NCBI RefSeq assembly: GCF_900182655.1
Contig: NZ_FXTC01000002.1
Span: 186,001-250,000 of the forward strand
Direction: 5' to 3'
DNA from: Chryseobacterium rhizoplanae
Lineage (GTDB): Bacteria; Bacteroidota; Bacteroidia; Flavobacteriales; Weeksellaceae
Length of the DNA: 64,000 nt
Shown here: positions 1 to 8,484 of the stretch, one piece after another
Numbering within the stretch: position 1 is the stretch's first letter
How the letters are laid out: every line of letters begins with the position of its first letter
Notes under the pieces: generated by a model
What the model was told of the DNA's origin: nothing
The model's input: only the letters and a program-made list of their open reading frames with translations
The model's database searches: none
Position numbers and translations under genes: made by a program

Positions 1-845
1 TTTTTAGACCACTGAATAACATCGATGTTTTCATTTCTCAACTCTCTTACAACCCCATGAATTCTGGACCCCTTAACACCTACACAGGCACCTACCGGAT
101 CAATTCTGTCATCATAAGCATCTACTGCAATCTTCGCCTTTTCACCAGGAATTCTTACTACCTTTTTCAGCATAATTGTTCCGTCCTGGATTTCAGGAAT
201 TTCCAGCTCTAATAATTTCTCAAGGAATTTAGGCGCAGTTCTGGAAATAATAATCTGTGGTTTAGAACCTTTAAAGTCTACTGTTTCAACAATAGCTCTG
301 ATATTCTCACCCTTTTTAAAGAAATCGGATGGGATCTGGTTTTCTTTTGGTAAAATAAATTCATTTCCTTCATCATCCAGCAGAATTACGTGCTTGTGAC
401 GGATATGGTGGATTTCTCCTACAACTATTTCTCCAATTTTATCTCTAAACTGCTCGTACAGCATTGCATTATTGTGCTCCTGAAGTTTTGTAGCCAGGAT
501 CTGCTTAAGGGTAAGAATATTTCTTCTTCCCAATTGAGCAACAGGAATTTCCATTGTAAAGTCCTCACCTACTTCGAAAGTAGGGTCAATCTTCTTTGCT
601 TCAGAAATTTCAATTTCCAAATCATCATCTTCAGACATTTCGTCCTCAACAATTGTTTTATTTAAAAATATCTGAAAATCTCCTTTATCCGGGTTTACAA
701 TCACATCAAAATGATCATCTGAGTCAAATCTTTTTCTCAAAAGAGTCTTCAGAGAATCTTCAATAATTGCCATAAGATCAATTTTACTGATCCCCTTTTC
801 GTCTTTAAAATCACCAAAGGATTCAATCAACGCTATATTATCCAT
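1..845 (-). CDS. nusA: Transcription termination/antitermination factor NusA (3' end cut by window edge)
   Basis: The first 281 codons of NusA are visible, starting MDNIALIESFGDFKDEKG; the gene runs off the left edge. NusA binds RNA polymerase and modulates pausing, intrinsic termination and antitermination. The visible part covers the N-terminal RNAP-binding domain (about 1-130), an S1-like segment (HHIRHKHVILLDDEGNEFIL) and the start of the KH region, with VRIPGEKAKIAV and DPVGACVGVKGSRI, the hallmark NusA KH1 sequence. The start codon lies 16 nt after the rimP stop, so the pair is one operon, the usual bacterial order. The acidic insertion near residue 70 (EDEMSEDDDLEIE) fits Bacteroidota NusA. 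Identification is secure. Confidence 0.96.
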   Translation of the reverse strand, partial: MDNIALIESFGDFKDEKGISKIDLMAIIEDSLKTLLRKRFDSDDHFDVIVNPDKGDFQIFLNKTIVEDEMSEDDDLEIEISEAKKIDPTFEVGEDFTMEIPVAQLGRRNILTLKQILATKLQEHNNAMLYEQFRDKIGEIVVGEIHHIRHKHVILLDDEGNEFILPKENQIPSDFFKKGENIRAIVETVDFKGSKPQIIISRTAPKFLEKLLELEIPEIQDGTIMLKKVVRIPGEKAKIAVDAYDDRIDPVGACVGVKGSRIHGVVRELRNENIDVIQWSK

Positions 846-861
846 CTATTCTTTTTTCTTT

Positions 862-1329
862 TTAAAATTTAATTACTACTAATGCTTTCTTGATGTCAGA
901 GTAAGAAATCTCTTTCTCCTCTTCTACATCTACTTTTCCTTTTCCGATATCTTTCGGCTTACGGTAACGCAAAGTAAGTGTGATCTTTTCATCATCTACT
1001 TTTGACAATTCTCCTTCTATTTTAGAAGAATCTTCCAGCATCACCTCAATCTCTCTTCCAATGTTTTTACCGAACTGTCTTGGTGTGGATAATGGCTCGC
1101 TCAATCCGGCAGACATCACCTGAAGGCTGAAGTCATGCTCTTCACGATCCATATTGAATTCTATTGCACGGCTTGCATCAAGACAGTCCTGCAGCGAAAC
1201 TCCGTTATCACCATCTAAAATCACTGTAATATCATCCCCCGCAGAAATTTTAAGATCAATAAGAAAAAGATCTTTTCTGGTCTCAAGGAATTCATTTAAT
1301 AATTCGTCAATTCTTTTTCTAAACTCCAT
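862..1329 (-). CDS. rimP: Ribosome maturation factor RimP
   Basis: A 155-residue protein of normal RimP length. RimP binds the free 30S subunit and assists its late maturation in the cytoplasm. Typical sequence is present: ISAGDDITVILDGDNGVSL followed by DCLDASRAIE in the N-terminal domain, then LQVMSAGLSEPLSTPRQF, which corresponds to the conserved 'EVSSPGLDRPL' segment, and a C-terminal SH3-like domain. It is the first gene of a rimP-nusA transcript; a well-formed flavobacterial promoter lies 77 nt upstream and a terminator-like hairpin sits in the leader. The ATG at 1329 is the only plausible start. Confidence 0.95.
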   Translation of the reverse strand: MEFRKRIDELLNEFLETRKDLFLIDLKISAGDDITVILDGDNGVSLQDCLDASRAIEFNMDREEHDFSLQVMSAGLSEPLSTPRQFGKNIGREIEVMLEDSSKIEGELSKVDDEKITLTLRYRKPKDIGKGKVDVEEEKEISYSDIKKALVVIKF

Positions 1330-1354
1330 ATAATTTTATCTTGATTTACAGTAC

Positions 1355-1380
1355 GAAAAAAGGCTTTCTTCCGAAGCCTT
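1355..1380 (-). terminator. Terminator-like hairpin inside the rimP-nusA leader (possible attenuator)
   Basis: Read on the minus strand, AAGGCTT (1380-1374), a 7-nt loop and AAGCCTT (1366-1360) form a perfect 7-bp stem followed by TTTTT. It lies between the rimP promoter and the rimP ATG, so it can only act on that transcript. No gene ends upstream that would need a terminator here. Attenuation is an inference. Confidence 0.55.
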
Positions 1381-1405
1381 CCCATTTTTTCCCGTAAATC
1401 CATTG

Positions 1406-1436
1406 CAAATATAAGCATTTTTTCCAAAAACACAAA
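1406..1436 (-). promoter_or_regulatory. Promoter of rimP-nusA
   Basis: On the minus strand TTTG (1436-1433) is followed after 19 nt by TATATTTG (1413-1406). This matches both parts of the Bacteroidota sigma-A consensus, TTTG-N19-TAnnTTTG. Transcription would begin near 1400 and leave a leader of about 70 nt before rimP. It is the best complete promoter in the window. Confidence 0.8.
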
Positions 1437-1511
1437 ATTATCTTAAGTATCAAGCAAATAGCGCCAGATTCATTTACAATAAATTAAAGGAATATGTCAC
1501 AGGATTTTTAT

Positions 1512-1519
1512 TACTTTTG
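1512..1519 (+). promoter_or_regulatory. -7 promoter element for ugd-rfbB-rfbA
   Basis: TACTTTTG matches TAnnTTTG exactly and ends 25 nt before the TTG start of ugd. I find no clear TTG at -33. It is divergent from the rimP promoter, about 75 bp away. Confidence 0.6.
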
Positions 1520-1544
1520 TCTTTAGAATTTTAAAACAAACATT

Positions 1545-2858
1545 TTGAACATAACGATTGTAGGAACAGGTTATGTAGGGTTAGTTACAGGAACTACTCT
1601 GGCAGAACTTGGTAATTCAGTATACTGTGTTGATATTGATGAAAAAAAAGTAAAAGGTTTGAAAAACGGCATTGTTCCCATCTATGAGCCGAACCTTGAA
1701 GAAATGTTTTTAAGAAACATCCAGTCTGAAAGATTATTTTTCACTACCGATCTTAAAGAAGCCTTAGACAAAAGCGAAGTCATATATCTTGCATTACCAA
1801 CTCCTCCGGGAGAAGACGGCTCTGCAGATTTATCTTATGTACTTCAGGTAGCCAATAATATTGGTGAAATGATGACGGAATACAAAGTTGTTGTCAATAA
1901 AAGCACTGTTCCCGTAGGAACTGCGGACAGGGTAAGAGAAACCATCTCTTCCAAAACGAATCTCCCTTTTGATGTCGTTTCAAATCCTGAATTTTTAAGA
2001 GAAGGTTTTGCCGTTGAAGACTCTATGAATCCCTCAAGAGTAGTTGTAGGCGCCAGCTCAGAAAGAGCAAAAGACATCATGTCTAAAATTTACCAGCCTT
2101 TTACCAATACAGGAATTCCAATCATCTTTATGGATGAAAAGTCATCGGAGCTTACAAAATATGCTGCGAACTCATTTTTAGCGGTAAAGATCACTTTTAT
2201 GAACGAAATTGCCAACTACTGCGAAAAAGTAGGTGCAGATGTTGATAAAGTAAGACTGGGAATGGGTAGTGATGACAGAATAGGGCACAGATTCTTGTTC
2301 CCGGGAATCGGATATGGAGGAAGCTGTTTTCCTAAAGATGTAAAAGCTCTTATAAAATCTGGTAAGCAGGAAGATTTTAACTTTCAGATTCTTGAAGCTA
2401 CTGAAAATGTAAATACCGCTCAAAAAGTAATTTTAGTCTCGGAAATAGAGAAGTATTTCGGCGGCAATATAAAAGGAAAGAAAATTGCCATGTGGGGACT
2501 TGCCTTTAAAGCCAATACAGATGACATCAGAGAAGCTTCATCTTTAGATAATATTGCTCTTTTATTAGAAAAAGGAGCAGAAATCATAGCATATGACGCT
2601 GTTGCCGAAAGCAATGTTCAGAAACTCCTTGGCAGTAAAATACAATATGCCAAAGGAATGTATGATGCACTGGAAGATGTTGATGCATTATTTATTGCTA
2701 CAGAATGGCCGGAGTTCAAAAATCCAAATTTTGAACTTATGGCTAAAAAAATGAAAAACAAAGTCATTTTTGACGGCAGAAATATGTATCCGCTGGAAAT
2801 CCCTGAACAAAATGGATTTCATTATAAAAGCATAGGAAGAAAGACCATCTCAAAATAA
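1545..2858 (+). CDS. ugd: UDP-glucose 6-dehydrogenase
   Basis: A 437-residue UDP-glucose/GDP-mannose dehydrogenase family enzyme that oxidises UDP-glucose to UDP-glucuronate with two NAD+. It has the N-terminal Rossmann motif GTGYVG (7-12), the central KYAANSFLAVKITFMNE helix with catalytic Lys215, and GIGYGGSCFPKD with the nucleophilic Cys261. The C-terminal UDP-binding domain contains WGLAFKANTDDIREA. The start is TTG; no in-frame ATG lies close by, and the protein begins correctly at the first beta strand (MNITIVGTGYVG). rfbB follows after 4 nt. UDP-glucuronate would supply uronic acid, or uronate-derived sugars, for the surface glycan. A related UDP-sugar (for example UDP-HexNAc) as substrate cannot be excluded. 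Confidence 0.9.
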   Translation: MNITIVGTGYVGLVTGTTLAELGNSVYCVDIDEKKVKGLKNGIVPIYEPNLEEMFLRNIQSERLFFTTDLKEALDKSEVIYLALPTPPGEDGSADLSYVLQVANNIGEMMTEYKVVVNKSTVPVGTADRVRETISSKTNLPFDVVSNPEFLREGFAVEDSMNPSRVVVGASSERAKDIMSKIYQPFTNTGIPIIFMDEKSSELTKYAANSFLAVKITFMNEIANYCEKVGADVDKVRLGMGSDDRIGHRFLFPGIGYGGSCFPKDVKALIKSGKQEDFNFQILEATENVNTAQKVILVSEIEKYFGGNIKGKKIAMWGLAFKANTDDIREASSLDNIALLLEKGAEIIAYDAVAESNVQKLLGSKIQYAKGMYDALEDVDALFIATEWPEFKNPNFELMAKKMKNKVIFDGRNMYPLEIPEQNGFHYKSIGRKTISK

Positions 2859-2862
2859 ATCA

Positions 2863-3942
2863 ATGAAAAACATTATCATTACAGGAGGTGCCGGCTTCAT
2901 CGGCTCTCATGTTGTAAGAGAGTTTGTAAAAAACAATCCGGACATTACGATCATCAACCTTGATGCTCTTACCTACGCCGGAAATCTGGAAAACTTAAAG
3001 GACATAGAAAATGAACCTAATTATGTTTTCGAGAAAGCAGACATCACCCAGCCTGAAGAACTTAGAAAAGTTTTTGAAAAATACAATCCTGATGCTGTAG
3101 TACACCTGGCAGCAGAAAGTCATGTAGACAGAAGTATAACTGACCCTATGGCGTTTATTAACACTAACGTAAACGGAACAGCTAATCTTTTGAATCTTTG
3201 TAAAGAGTTTTGGACATTAAACCCTGACCACACTCATGGCAGATTCCCAAATGAAAAGAGAACCAACCTTTTTTACCATATTTCTACTGATGAAGTATAT
3301 GGAAGTTTAGGGGAAACAGGATTCTTTCTAGAAACGACGTCATACGATCCTCAATCTCCATATTCCGCTTCAAAAGCAGCTTCTGACCACCTGGTAAGAG
3401 CTTATGGAAATACATATGGAATGCCGTTTATCGTATCTAATTGTTCAAACAATTATGGACCAAATCATTTCCCTGAAAAACTGATTCCTCTTTGTATTTC
3501 AAATATTATCAACGAAAAACCTCTTCCTATTTATGGTGACGGCAAGTATACCAGAGACTGGTTATTTGTCATTGATCACGCCAAAGCGATTCATCAGATC
3601 TTTAAGGAAGCAAAAACCGGTGAGACTTACAATATCGGAGGATTCAATGAATGGCAGAATATTGATCTTGTAAAAGAGCTGATCAAACAGATGGATGCTA
3701 AGCTGGAAAGACCGGAAGGTTATTCTGAAAAACTGATCACTTTTGTAAAAGACAGACCGGGCCATGACAAACGTTACGCTATTGACGCAACAAAGCTAAA
3801 TAAAGATTTAGGCTGGAAACCGTCGGTAACCTTTGAAGAAGGATTGGGGAAAACCATCGACTGGTATCTTGAAAACAAAGAATGGCTTGAAAATGTAACT
3901 TCAGGAAATTATCAGGATTACTACAGCAAACAATACAGCTAA
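2863..3942 (+). CDS. rfbB: dTDP-glucose 4,6-dehydratase
   Basis: A 359-residue extended short-chain dehydrogenase that converts dTDP-glucose to dTDP-4-keto-6-deoxyglucose. GGAGFIGSH (8-16) binds NAD+; STDEVYG carries the catalytic Thr142-Asp143-Glu144, and YSASK gives Tyr167 and Lys171. NNYGPNHFPEKLIPL and YGDGKYTRDWL are typical RmlB signatures. It sits between ugd and rfbA. The product is the branch point for dTDP-rhamnose and dTDP-amino sugars. Because rfbC and rfbD are not in the window while FdtA- and FdtB-like genes are, the local use is probably the amino-sugar branch. Confidence 0.96.
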   Translation: MKNIIITGGAGFIGSHVVREFVKNNPDITIINLDALTYAGNLENLKDIENEPNYVFEKADITQPEELRKVFEKYNPDAVVHLAAESHVDRSITDPMAFINTNVNGTANLLNLCKEFWTLNPDHTHGRFPNEKRTNLFYHISTDEVYGSLGETGFFLETTSYDPQSPYSASKAASDHLVRAYGNTYGMPFIVSNCSNNYGPNHFPEKLIPLCISNIINEKPLPIYGDGKYTRDWLFVIDHAKAIHQIFKEAKTGETYNIGGFNEWQNIDLVKELIKQMDAKLERPEGYSEKLITFVKDRPGHDKRYAIDATKLNKDLGWKPSVTFEEGLGKTIDWYLENKEWLENVTSGNYQDYYSKQYS

Positions 3943-4066
3943 AGATCCTGCTATTGAGAAAAATAAAGAATGAATTACAGCAAATTTCCATTCTTTATCA
4001 CACCTCTGAATAGCAAAAAAATTCAATTTATAACACAAAAGAAATAAGCGTAATACGCACCACCAA

Positions 4067-4930
4067 ATGAAAGGAATAATATTAGCCGGGGGATCCGGAA
4101 CAAGACTTTACCCTCTAACGATAGCAGTGAGCAAGCAGCTGATGCCTGTTTACGACAAACCAATGATCTATTATCCGCTTTCTACCCTTCTTTTAGCAGG
4201 AATCAAGGATATTCTGATTATCACTACACCACACGACCAGGCAGGTTTTATCAAACTTTTGGGCGATGGTTCACAAATTGGCTGTAATATAGAATACGTT
4301 GTACAGCCAAGCCCTGATGGTTTAGCACAAGCATTTATTTTAGGAGACCAGTTTATCGGCAATGATTCTGCGGCCCTGGTACTGGGCGATAATATTTTCT
4401 ACGGCTCCGAAATGGGAACTTTACTAAAAAATAAAACCAATCCGAATGGAGGAGTTGTTTTTGCCTATCATGTTGCTGACCCGGAAAGATATGGCGTTGT
4501 AGAATTTGATAAAGATTTAAAAGCAGTTTCTATTGAAGAAAAACCTCTAAACCCTAAGTCAAATTATGCAGTACCAGGTCTTTACTTTTATGATAACGAT
4601 GTGGTAGAAATTGCTAAAAACATCAAGCCTTCTGCAAGAGGCGAACTGGAAATCACCGATATTAATAATGTCTATTTAAAAAATGAAAAGCTTGAAGTAG
4701 CTGTTCTTGACAGAGGTACTGCATGGCTGGACACCGGAACTTTTGATTCTCTTCATGACGCTTCAGAATTTGTAAGTGTAATAGAAAAAAGACAGGGATT
4801 TAAAATCGGATGTATTGAAGAAATTGCGTTCAGGAACAAATTCATTAATGAAGAAAAACTGCTTGAAACTGCTGCAAAATATGGCAAAAGCGGTTATGGT
4901 GAGTACCTGAAACAACTTATCGGCAAATAA
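4067..4930 (+). CDS. rfbA: Glucose-1-phosphate thymidylyltransferase
   Basis: A 287-residue nucleotidyltransferase that makes dTDP-glucose from dTTP and glucose-1-phosphate. The N-terminal [11 protein letters not shown] (8-18) and [20 protein letters not shown] are diagnostic of RmlA. Later motifs include [32 protein letters not shown] and [15 protein letters not shown]. Length matches the family (about 290). The 124-nt gap after rfbB is larger than usual for this operon but holds no clear promoter. A strong terminator follows. Confidence 0.96.
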   Translation: MKGIILAGGSGTRLYPLTIAVSKQLMPVYDKPMIYYPLSTLLLAGIKDILIITTPHDQAGFIKLLGDGSQIGCNIEYVVQPSPDGLAQAFILGDQFIGNDSAALVLGDNIFYGSEMGTLLKNKTNPNGGVVFAYHVADPERYGVVEFDKDLKAVSIEEKPLNPKSNYAVPGLYFYDNDVVEIAKNIKPSARGELEITDINNVYLKNEKLEVAVLDRGTAWLDTGTFDSLHDASEFVSVIEKRQGFKIGCIEEIAFRNKFINEEKLLETAAKYGKSGYGEYLKQLIGK

Positions 4931-4955
4931 CAAATACAATTTATAAAAATCATAG

Positions 4956-4984
4956 ACTATTGGCTTTATGGCCAATAGTTTTTG
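4956..4984 (+). terminator. Intrinsic terminator after rfbA
   Basis: ACTATTGGC (4956-4964), a 6-nt loop and GCCAATAGT (4971-4979) form a perfect 9-bp stem that runs into TTTTTG. It separates ugd-rfbB-rfbA from the export genes, which have their own promoter. Confidence 0.8.
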
Positions 4985-5081
4985 TTCATACCGCCAATTA
5001 TCAATATATTAGTTGTTGATTTTTAGTTTTATTTACCATGAAAATTTATAAACAAAGAGATACAGTAAGAATTAATTATTA

Positions 5082-5089
5082 TAAATTTG
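5082..5089 (+). promoter_or_regulatory. -7 promoter element for the export and amino-sugar operon
   Basis: TAAATTTG matches TAnnTTTG and ends 15 nt before the ATG at 5105. It overlaps an in-frame TTG at 5087 that could be mistaken for the start of the permease gene. A transcript from here would start near 5096. Confidence 0.6.
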
Positions 5090-5104
5090 CAAAAACTTAC
5101 ACAG

Positions 5105-5953
5105 ATGAATGAACCACAACAGAAGTGGACTGAGACGATTGATGCAGATCATTCGTTATTTGACTTGAAGCTAAAAGAAGTCTGGAGATACAAAGATCTT
5201 GTTTATATGTTTGTAAAAAGAGATTTTGTATCCAGTTTTAAGCAGACTATTTTAGGACCTATATGGTTTTTTATCAATCCCATTCTAACGACCATTGTAT
5301 ATCTTGTTATTTTTGGCAGAATTGCAAAACTTCCAACAGATGGAGCTCCGCCTCTTCTTTTTTATCTGGCAGGCGTTACCCTTTGGAATTATTTTTCGTC
5401 CTCATTACTGGCGACATCATCTACTTTTACCGGAAATGCCGGAATCTTTGGGAAAGTATATTTTCCAAGACTGGTTACCCCGCTTTCAATTGTCATTTCT
5501 AATCTTATGCGATTTGGAGTACAGTTTGTTTTATTCATCCTGGCGTGGGCATATTATTACTATAAAGGAGAAGCTCATCCTAATATCTGGATCCTTGCAA
5601 CTCCATTTCTTATACTTCTGATGGCACTTTTCGCATTAGGTGTTGGAATGATATTTTCTTCACTTACTACGAAATATAAAGATCTGGCAATGCTTTTGGG
5701 TTTTGGGGTAAGTTTATATATGTATGCTACACCAGTAATTTATCCGGTATCTTCATTGCCTGGATTCTTCAAAAATTTAGCCTATTACAATCCGTTAACA
5801 GGTATTTTTGAATGTTTCAAATATGCGTGGATCGGCGTGGGAGATTTCTCTCCTGCTATGCTTGGAATCAGTACTGGCATTATTCTTATCCTTTTAATGA
5901 TAGGAATTGTGATCTTCAATAAAGTTGAAAAGAGCTTTATGGATACTGTATAG
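5105..5953 (+). CDS. wzm: ABC-2 type polysaccharide export permease (Wzm-like)
   Basis: About 282 residues with a hydrophilic N-terminus (MNEPQQKWTETIDADHSLFD) and then LKEVWRYKDLVYMFVKRDF, the interface helix typical of O-antigen ABC-2 permeases. About six membrane segments follow. The family-typical KQTILGPIWFFINPI is near residue 50 and YNPLTGIFECFKYAWIG near 245. It forms the inner-membrane channel that exports a lipid-linked polysaccharide with the ATPase encoded next. I chose ATG 5105 over TTG 5087 because the TTG lies inside the -7 element. No wzx or wzy is visible, so glycan export here is probably ABC-dependent. Confidence 0.92.
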   Translation: MNEPQQKWTETIDADHSLFDLKLKEVWRYKDLVYMFVKRDFVSSFKQTILGPIWFFINPILTTIVYLVIFGRIAKLPTDGAPPLLFYLAGVTLWNYFSSSLLATSSTFTGNAGIFGKVYFPRLVTPLSIVISNLMRFGVQFVLFILAWAYYYYKGEAHPNIWILATPFLILLMALFALGVGMIFSSLTTKYKDLAMLLGFGVSLYMYATPVIYPVSSLPGFFKNLAYYNPLTGIFECFKYAWIGVGDFSPAMLGISTGIILILLMIGIVIFNKVEKSFMDTV

Positions 5954-5995
5954 TATTTACTAGTACCTTTTTATTAATTTAAATCAATTAAGAAT

Positions 5996-7255
5996 ATGCT
6001 GGCTTTAAAAGCAGAAAATATATCTAAACAATACCGCCTGGGACAAGTGGGTACAGGAACCCTTTCTCATGACCTCAACAGATTCTGGTATAAAATAAGG
6101 GGAAAAGAAGATCCTTATCTGAAAATTGGAGAAACAAACGATAGAACTACAAAAGGAGATTCTGAATATGTGTGGTCTCTTCGCGATATTAATTTTGAAA
6201 TCGAACAAGGAGATGCTGTTGGAATTATCGGAAGAAATGGAGCTGGGAAATCAACCCTACTAAAGGTTTTAAGCAAAGTTACAAAACCTACAACAGGACA
6301 TATTTCTACCAATGGAAGAATTGCCTCTCTATTGGAAGTAGGAACAGGATTTCATCCCGAAATGACAGGGCGTGAAAATGTTTTTCTTAATGGAGCCATC
6401 CTGGGAATGACAAGAAAGGAAATCAAAAGAAAATTTGATGAAATTGTAGATTTCTCAGGTGTTGAACGATATATAGATACTCCCGTTAAAAGATATTCTT
6501 CAGGAATGTATGTGCGTTTAGCTTTTGCTGTTGCTGCTCATCTGGAATCTGAAATCCTTATTGTAGATGAAGTTTTAGCTGTAGGTGATGCAGAATTTCA
6601 GAAAAAATGCCTTGGTAAAATGAATGATGTAACGAGAGGAGAAGGCAGAACTATTCTTTTCGTTAGCCATAATATGACAGCTGTTAAAGAATTATGCACC
6701 AAAGGAATTCTTTTAACTCATGGGCAGATTGATTACCAGGGTGATATTCTTAGCACAATTATAGAATACCAGAAAAGCAGTGCAAGAGAAAGCTCCTATA
6801 TTTATAATGGAAATCTTGATGAAGCTATAGGTAATGAAAATATCAGAATAAAAGAATTTTCCGTTTCACCAATTAAAGGAAATTTGTTAGATATAGATTC
6901 CGGGGTGCATGTAAAGCTTACTTTTCATAATTACTGTCCTGATATTACACTTGACACTACCTTTGAATTGAAAAATTACGATGAGCTCGTGATTTTCCAT
7001 GTTGGAAAATTTGTTTCAGCAAAAGGAGATGCAAAAGTAGGTGAATATACTGTAGAATTTGATATTCCTACAGGGCTCCTGAATGCAGGAAATTATTATT
7101 TCAAACTTTATTTTGGAAAAGATCAGAAAACACTTCTATATGGAATTGATAATTTTATCGGATTTGAAGTAGAAAATGTAAAAGTAGGAGACATCATGTA
7201 TGTTTACCCTGGAGTGACCAGACCTCAATTTGAATATAAAGTACAAACACCATAA
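5996..7255 (+). CDS. wzt: Polysaccharide ABC exporter ATPase with C-terminal glycan-binding domain (Wzt-like)
   Basis: A 419-residue protein. The nucleotide-binding domain has Walker A GRNGAGKST (79-87), the signature YSSGM (167-171), Walker B LIVDE (188-192) and the switch His225. The extra C-terminal domain (about 270-419) matches the beta-sandwich of Wzt proteins that in E. coli O8/O9a read the finished, terminally modified non-reducing end of the O-antigen before export. It pairs with the permease 42 nt upstream. A dedicated chain terminator of the WbdD kinase/methyltransferase type is not recognisable in the window, so what the domain reads is open. Confidence 0.93.
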   Translation: MLALKAENISKQYRLGQVGTGTLSHDLNRFWYKIRGKEDPYLKIGETNDRTTKGDSEYVWSLRDINFEIEQGDAVGIIGRNGAGKSTLLKVLSKVTKPTTGHISTNGRIASLLEVGTGFHPEMTGRENVFLNGAILGMTRKEIKRKFDEIVDFSGVERYIDTPVKRYSSGMYVRLAFAVAAHLESEILIVDEVLAVGDAEFQKKCLGKMNDVTRGEGRTILFVSHNMTAVKELCTKGILLTHGQIDYQGDILSTIIEYQKSSARESSYIYNGNLDEAIGNENIRIKEFSVSPIKGNLLDIDSGVHVKLTFHNYCPDITLDTTFELKNYDELVIFHVGKFVSAKGDAKVGEYTVEFDIPTGLLNAGNYYFKLYFGKDQKTLLYGIDNFIGFEVENVKVGDIMYVYPGVTRPQFEYKVQTP

Positions 7256-7298
7256 CTGCCTATAACATTCGTTTTATCGTCTTATCAAAAACAACTTT

Positions 7299-7706
7299 AT
7301 GACAGGCCCTCACATAATAAATTTAAACAAAATAGGTTCTCCCGAACTTGGATATATCACTATTTCTGAAGCACAGAAAGATGTACCTTTTGATATTAAA
7401 AGGGTATATTGGACTTATTACACCCCACAGGATGTCAGCCGTGGAGGACATGCCCATAAAAACCTTCAACAACTCATTGTTGCCGTAGCAGGAACAATTA
7501 CGTTCAATACAGAAGATAAGGATGGGAAAAAAGAGATTTTCGTATTAGACAGCCCCAATACCGGTTTATATATTCCTAAATTAGTATGGAGAGATATAAA
7601 GTTCAGCCACAGCGCTGTCTTATTATGCCTGGCATCCGAACTATACGACGAGGATGACTATTTCAGAAATTATCAGGATTTTAAAAATTACCCGAATGAA
7701 ATTTAA
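7299..7706 (+). CDS. fdtA: dTDP-4-oxo-6-deoxyglucose 3,4-ketoisomerase (FdtA/QdtA family)
   Basis: A 135-residue cupin-like protein with the family core SRGGHAHKNLQQLIVAVAG, whose two histidines are the catalytic pair in FdtA/QdtA, and the C-terminal YDEDDYFRNYQDF. The family shifts the keto group of dTDP-4-keto-6-deoxyglucose from C4 to C3. FdtA gives the galacto and QdtA the gluco product; I cannot tell these apart by eye. With rfbA, rfbB, the aminotransferase and the hexapeptide acyltransferase it points to dTDP-Fuc3NAc or dTDP-Qui3NAc. It overlaps the next gene by 11 nt. Confidence 0.88.
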   Translation: MTGPHIINLNKIGSPELGYITISEAQKDVPFDIKRVYWTYYTPQDVSRGGHAHKNLQQLIVAVAGTITFNTEDKDGKKEIFVLDSPNTGLYIPKLVWRDIKFSHSAVLLCLASELYDEDDYFRNYQDFKNYPNEI

Positions 7707-8475
7707 TAATAAGAATGTATCTATAAGCGATAAAGCCAGAATAGGCAAAAACGTAAAAATAGGCGACAATACCGTAATTTATGACAACGTTATTATTGGT
7801 GATAATTCTATTATTGCGAATGACTGTGTCATTGGAGAACCGCTTAATGATTATTATTTTAAAGATGATTATGTAAATCCTGAAACTATAATTGGTGAAA
7901 ATGCATTAATAAGAAGTCATACGATCTTATATGCAGGTTCCCGTTTTGGTAATAATTTTTCTACAGGACACAGGGTTACGATAAGAGAAAATTCTGTTTT
8001 CGGGAATAACTGTAGATTGGGTACGGTAACAGATATACAGGGACATGTTACTTTTGGTAATAACTGCTGGCTTCACAGTAATGTTCATATTGGTCAAAAG
8101 TCTACCATAGGAAACTTTGTTTTTATTTATCCTTATGTAGTACTTACTAATGATCCTACTCCTCCTTCTGATGTGTGTATAGGTGCTACCATCGGAGATT
8201 TTTCTCAGATAGCTGTAGGCACTGTTTTACTTCCGGGAACAGTAATCGGGAAACATTGTCTGGTAGGAGCCCAATCACTGGTAGGGGGTAATTATGAAGA
8301 TTATTCTTTAATTCTTGGAAATCCTGGAAAAAAAATCAAGGATGTCAGAGAAATGAAATCGAGAGAGACAGGAAAATCACATTACCCATGGCCTTATAAT
8401 TTTTCAAGAGGCTTACCTTGGGAAAAACAAGGGTTTGATGAATGGAAAAAAGAAAACGGATACGAAAACGATTAA
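7696..8475 (+). CDS. Hexapeptide-repeat sugar N-acyltransferase, probable dTDP-3-amino-3,6-dideoxyhexose N-acetyltransferase
   Basis: About 259 residues made mostly of left-handed beta-helix hexapeptide repeats (ARIGKN, VKIGDN, VIIGDN and onward to about residue 200), ending with ILGNPGKKIKDVREMK. The C-terminal tail HYPWPYNFSRGLPW is rich in aromatics. Length and position next to fdtA suit the FdtC/QdtC role: acetyl transfer from acetyl-CoA to the C3 amine. I chose ATG 7696 (MKFNNKNVSISDKAR) because an upstream in-frame ATG at 7654 would add residues encoded inside fdtA that do not look like the family. Acyl donor and exact acceptor are inferred from neighbours. Confidence 0.8.
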   Translation: MKFNNKNVSISDKARIGKNVKIGDNTVIYDNVIIGDNSIIANDCVIGEPLNDYYFKDDYVNPETIIGENALIRSHTILYAGSRFGNNFSTGHRVTIRENSVFGNNCRLGTVTDIQGHVTFGNNCWLHSNVHIGQKSTIGNFVFIYPYVVLTNDPTPPSDVCIGATIGDFSQIAVGTVLLPGTVIGKHCLVGAQSLVGGNYEDYSLILGNPGKKIKDVREMKSRETGKSHYPWPYNFSRGLPWEKQGFDEWKKENGYEND

Positions 8476-8484
8476 GCAAAATAA

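Noticed and set aside
5087-5104. TTG start for the Wzm-like permease
   Set aside because: The codon is part of the TAAATTTG -7 element, so it would not be in the transcript; ATG 5105 is used.
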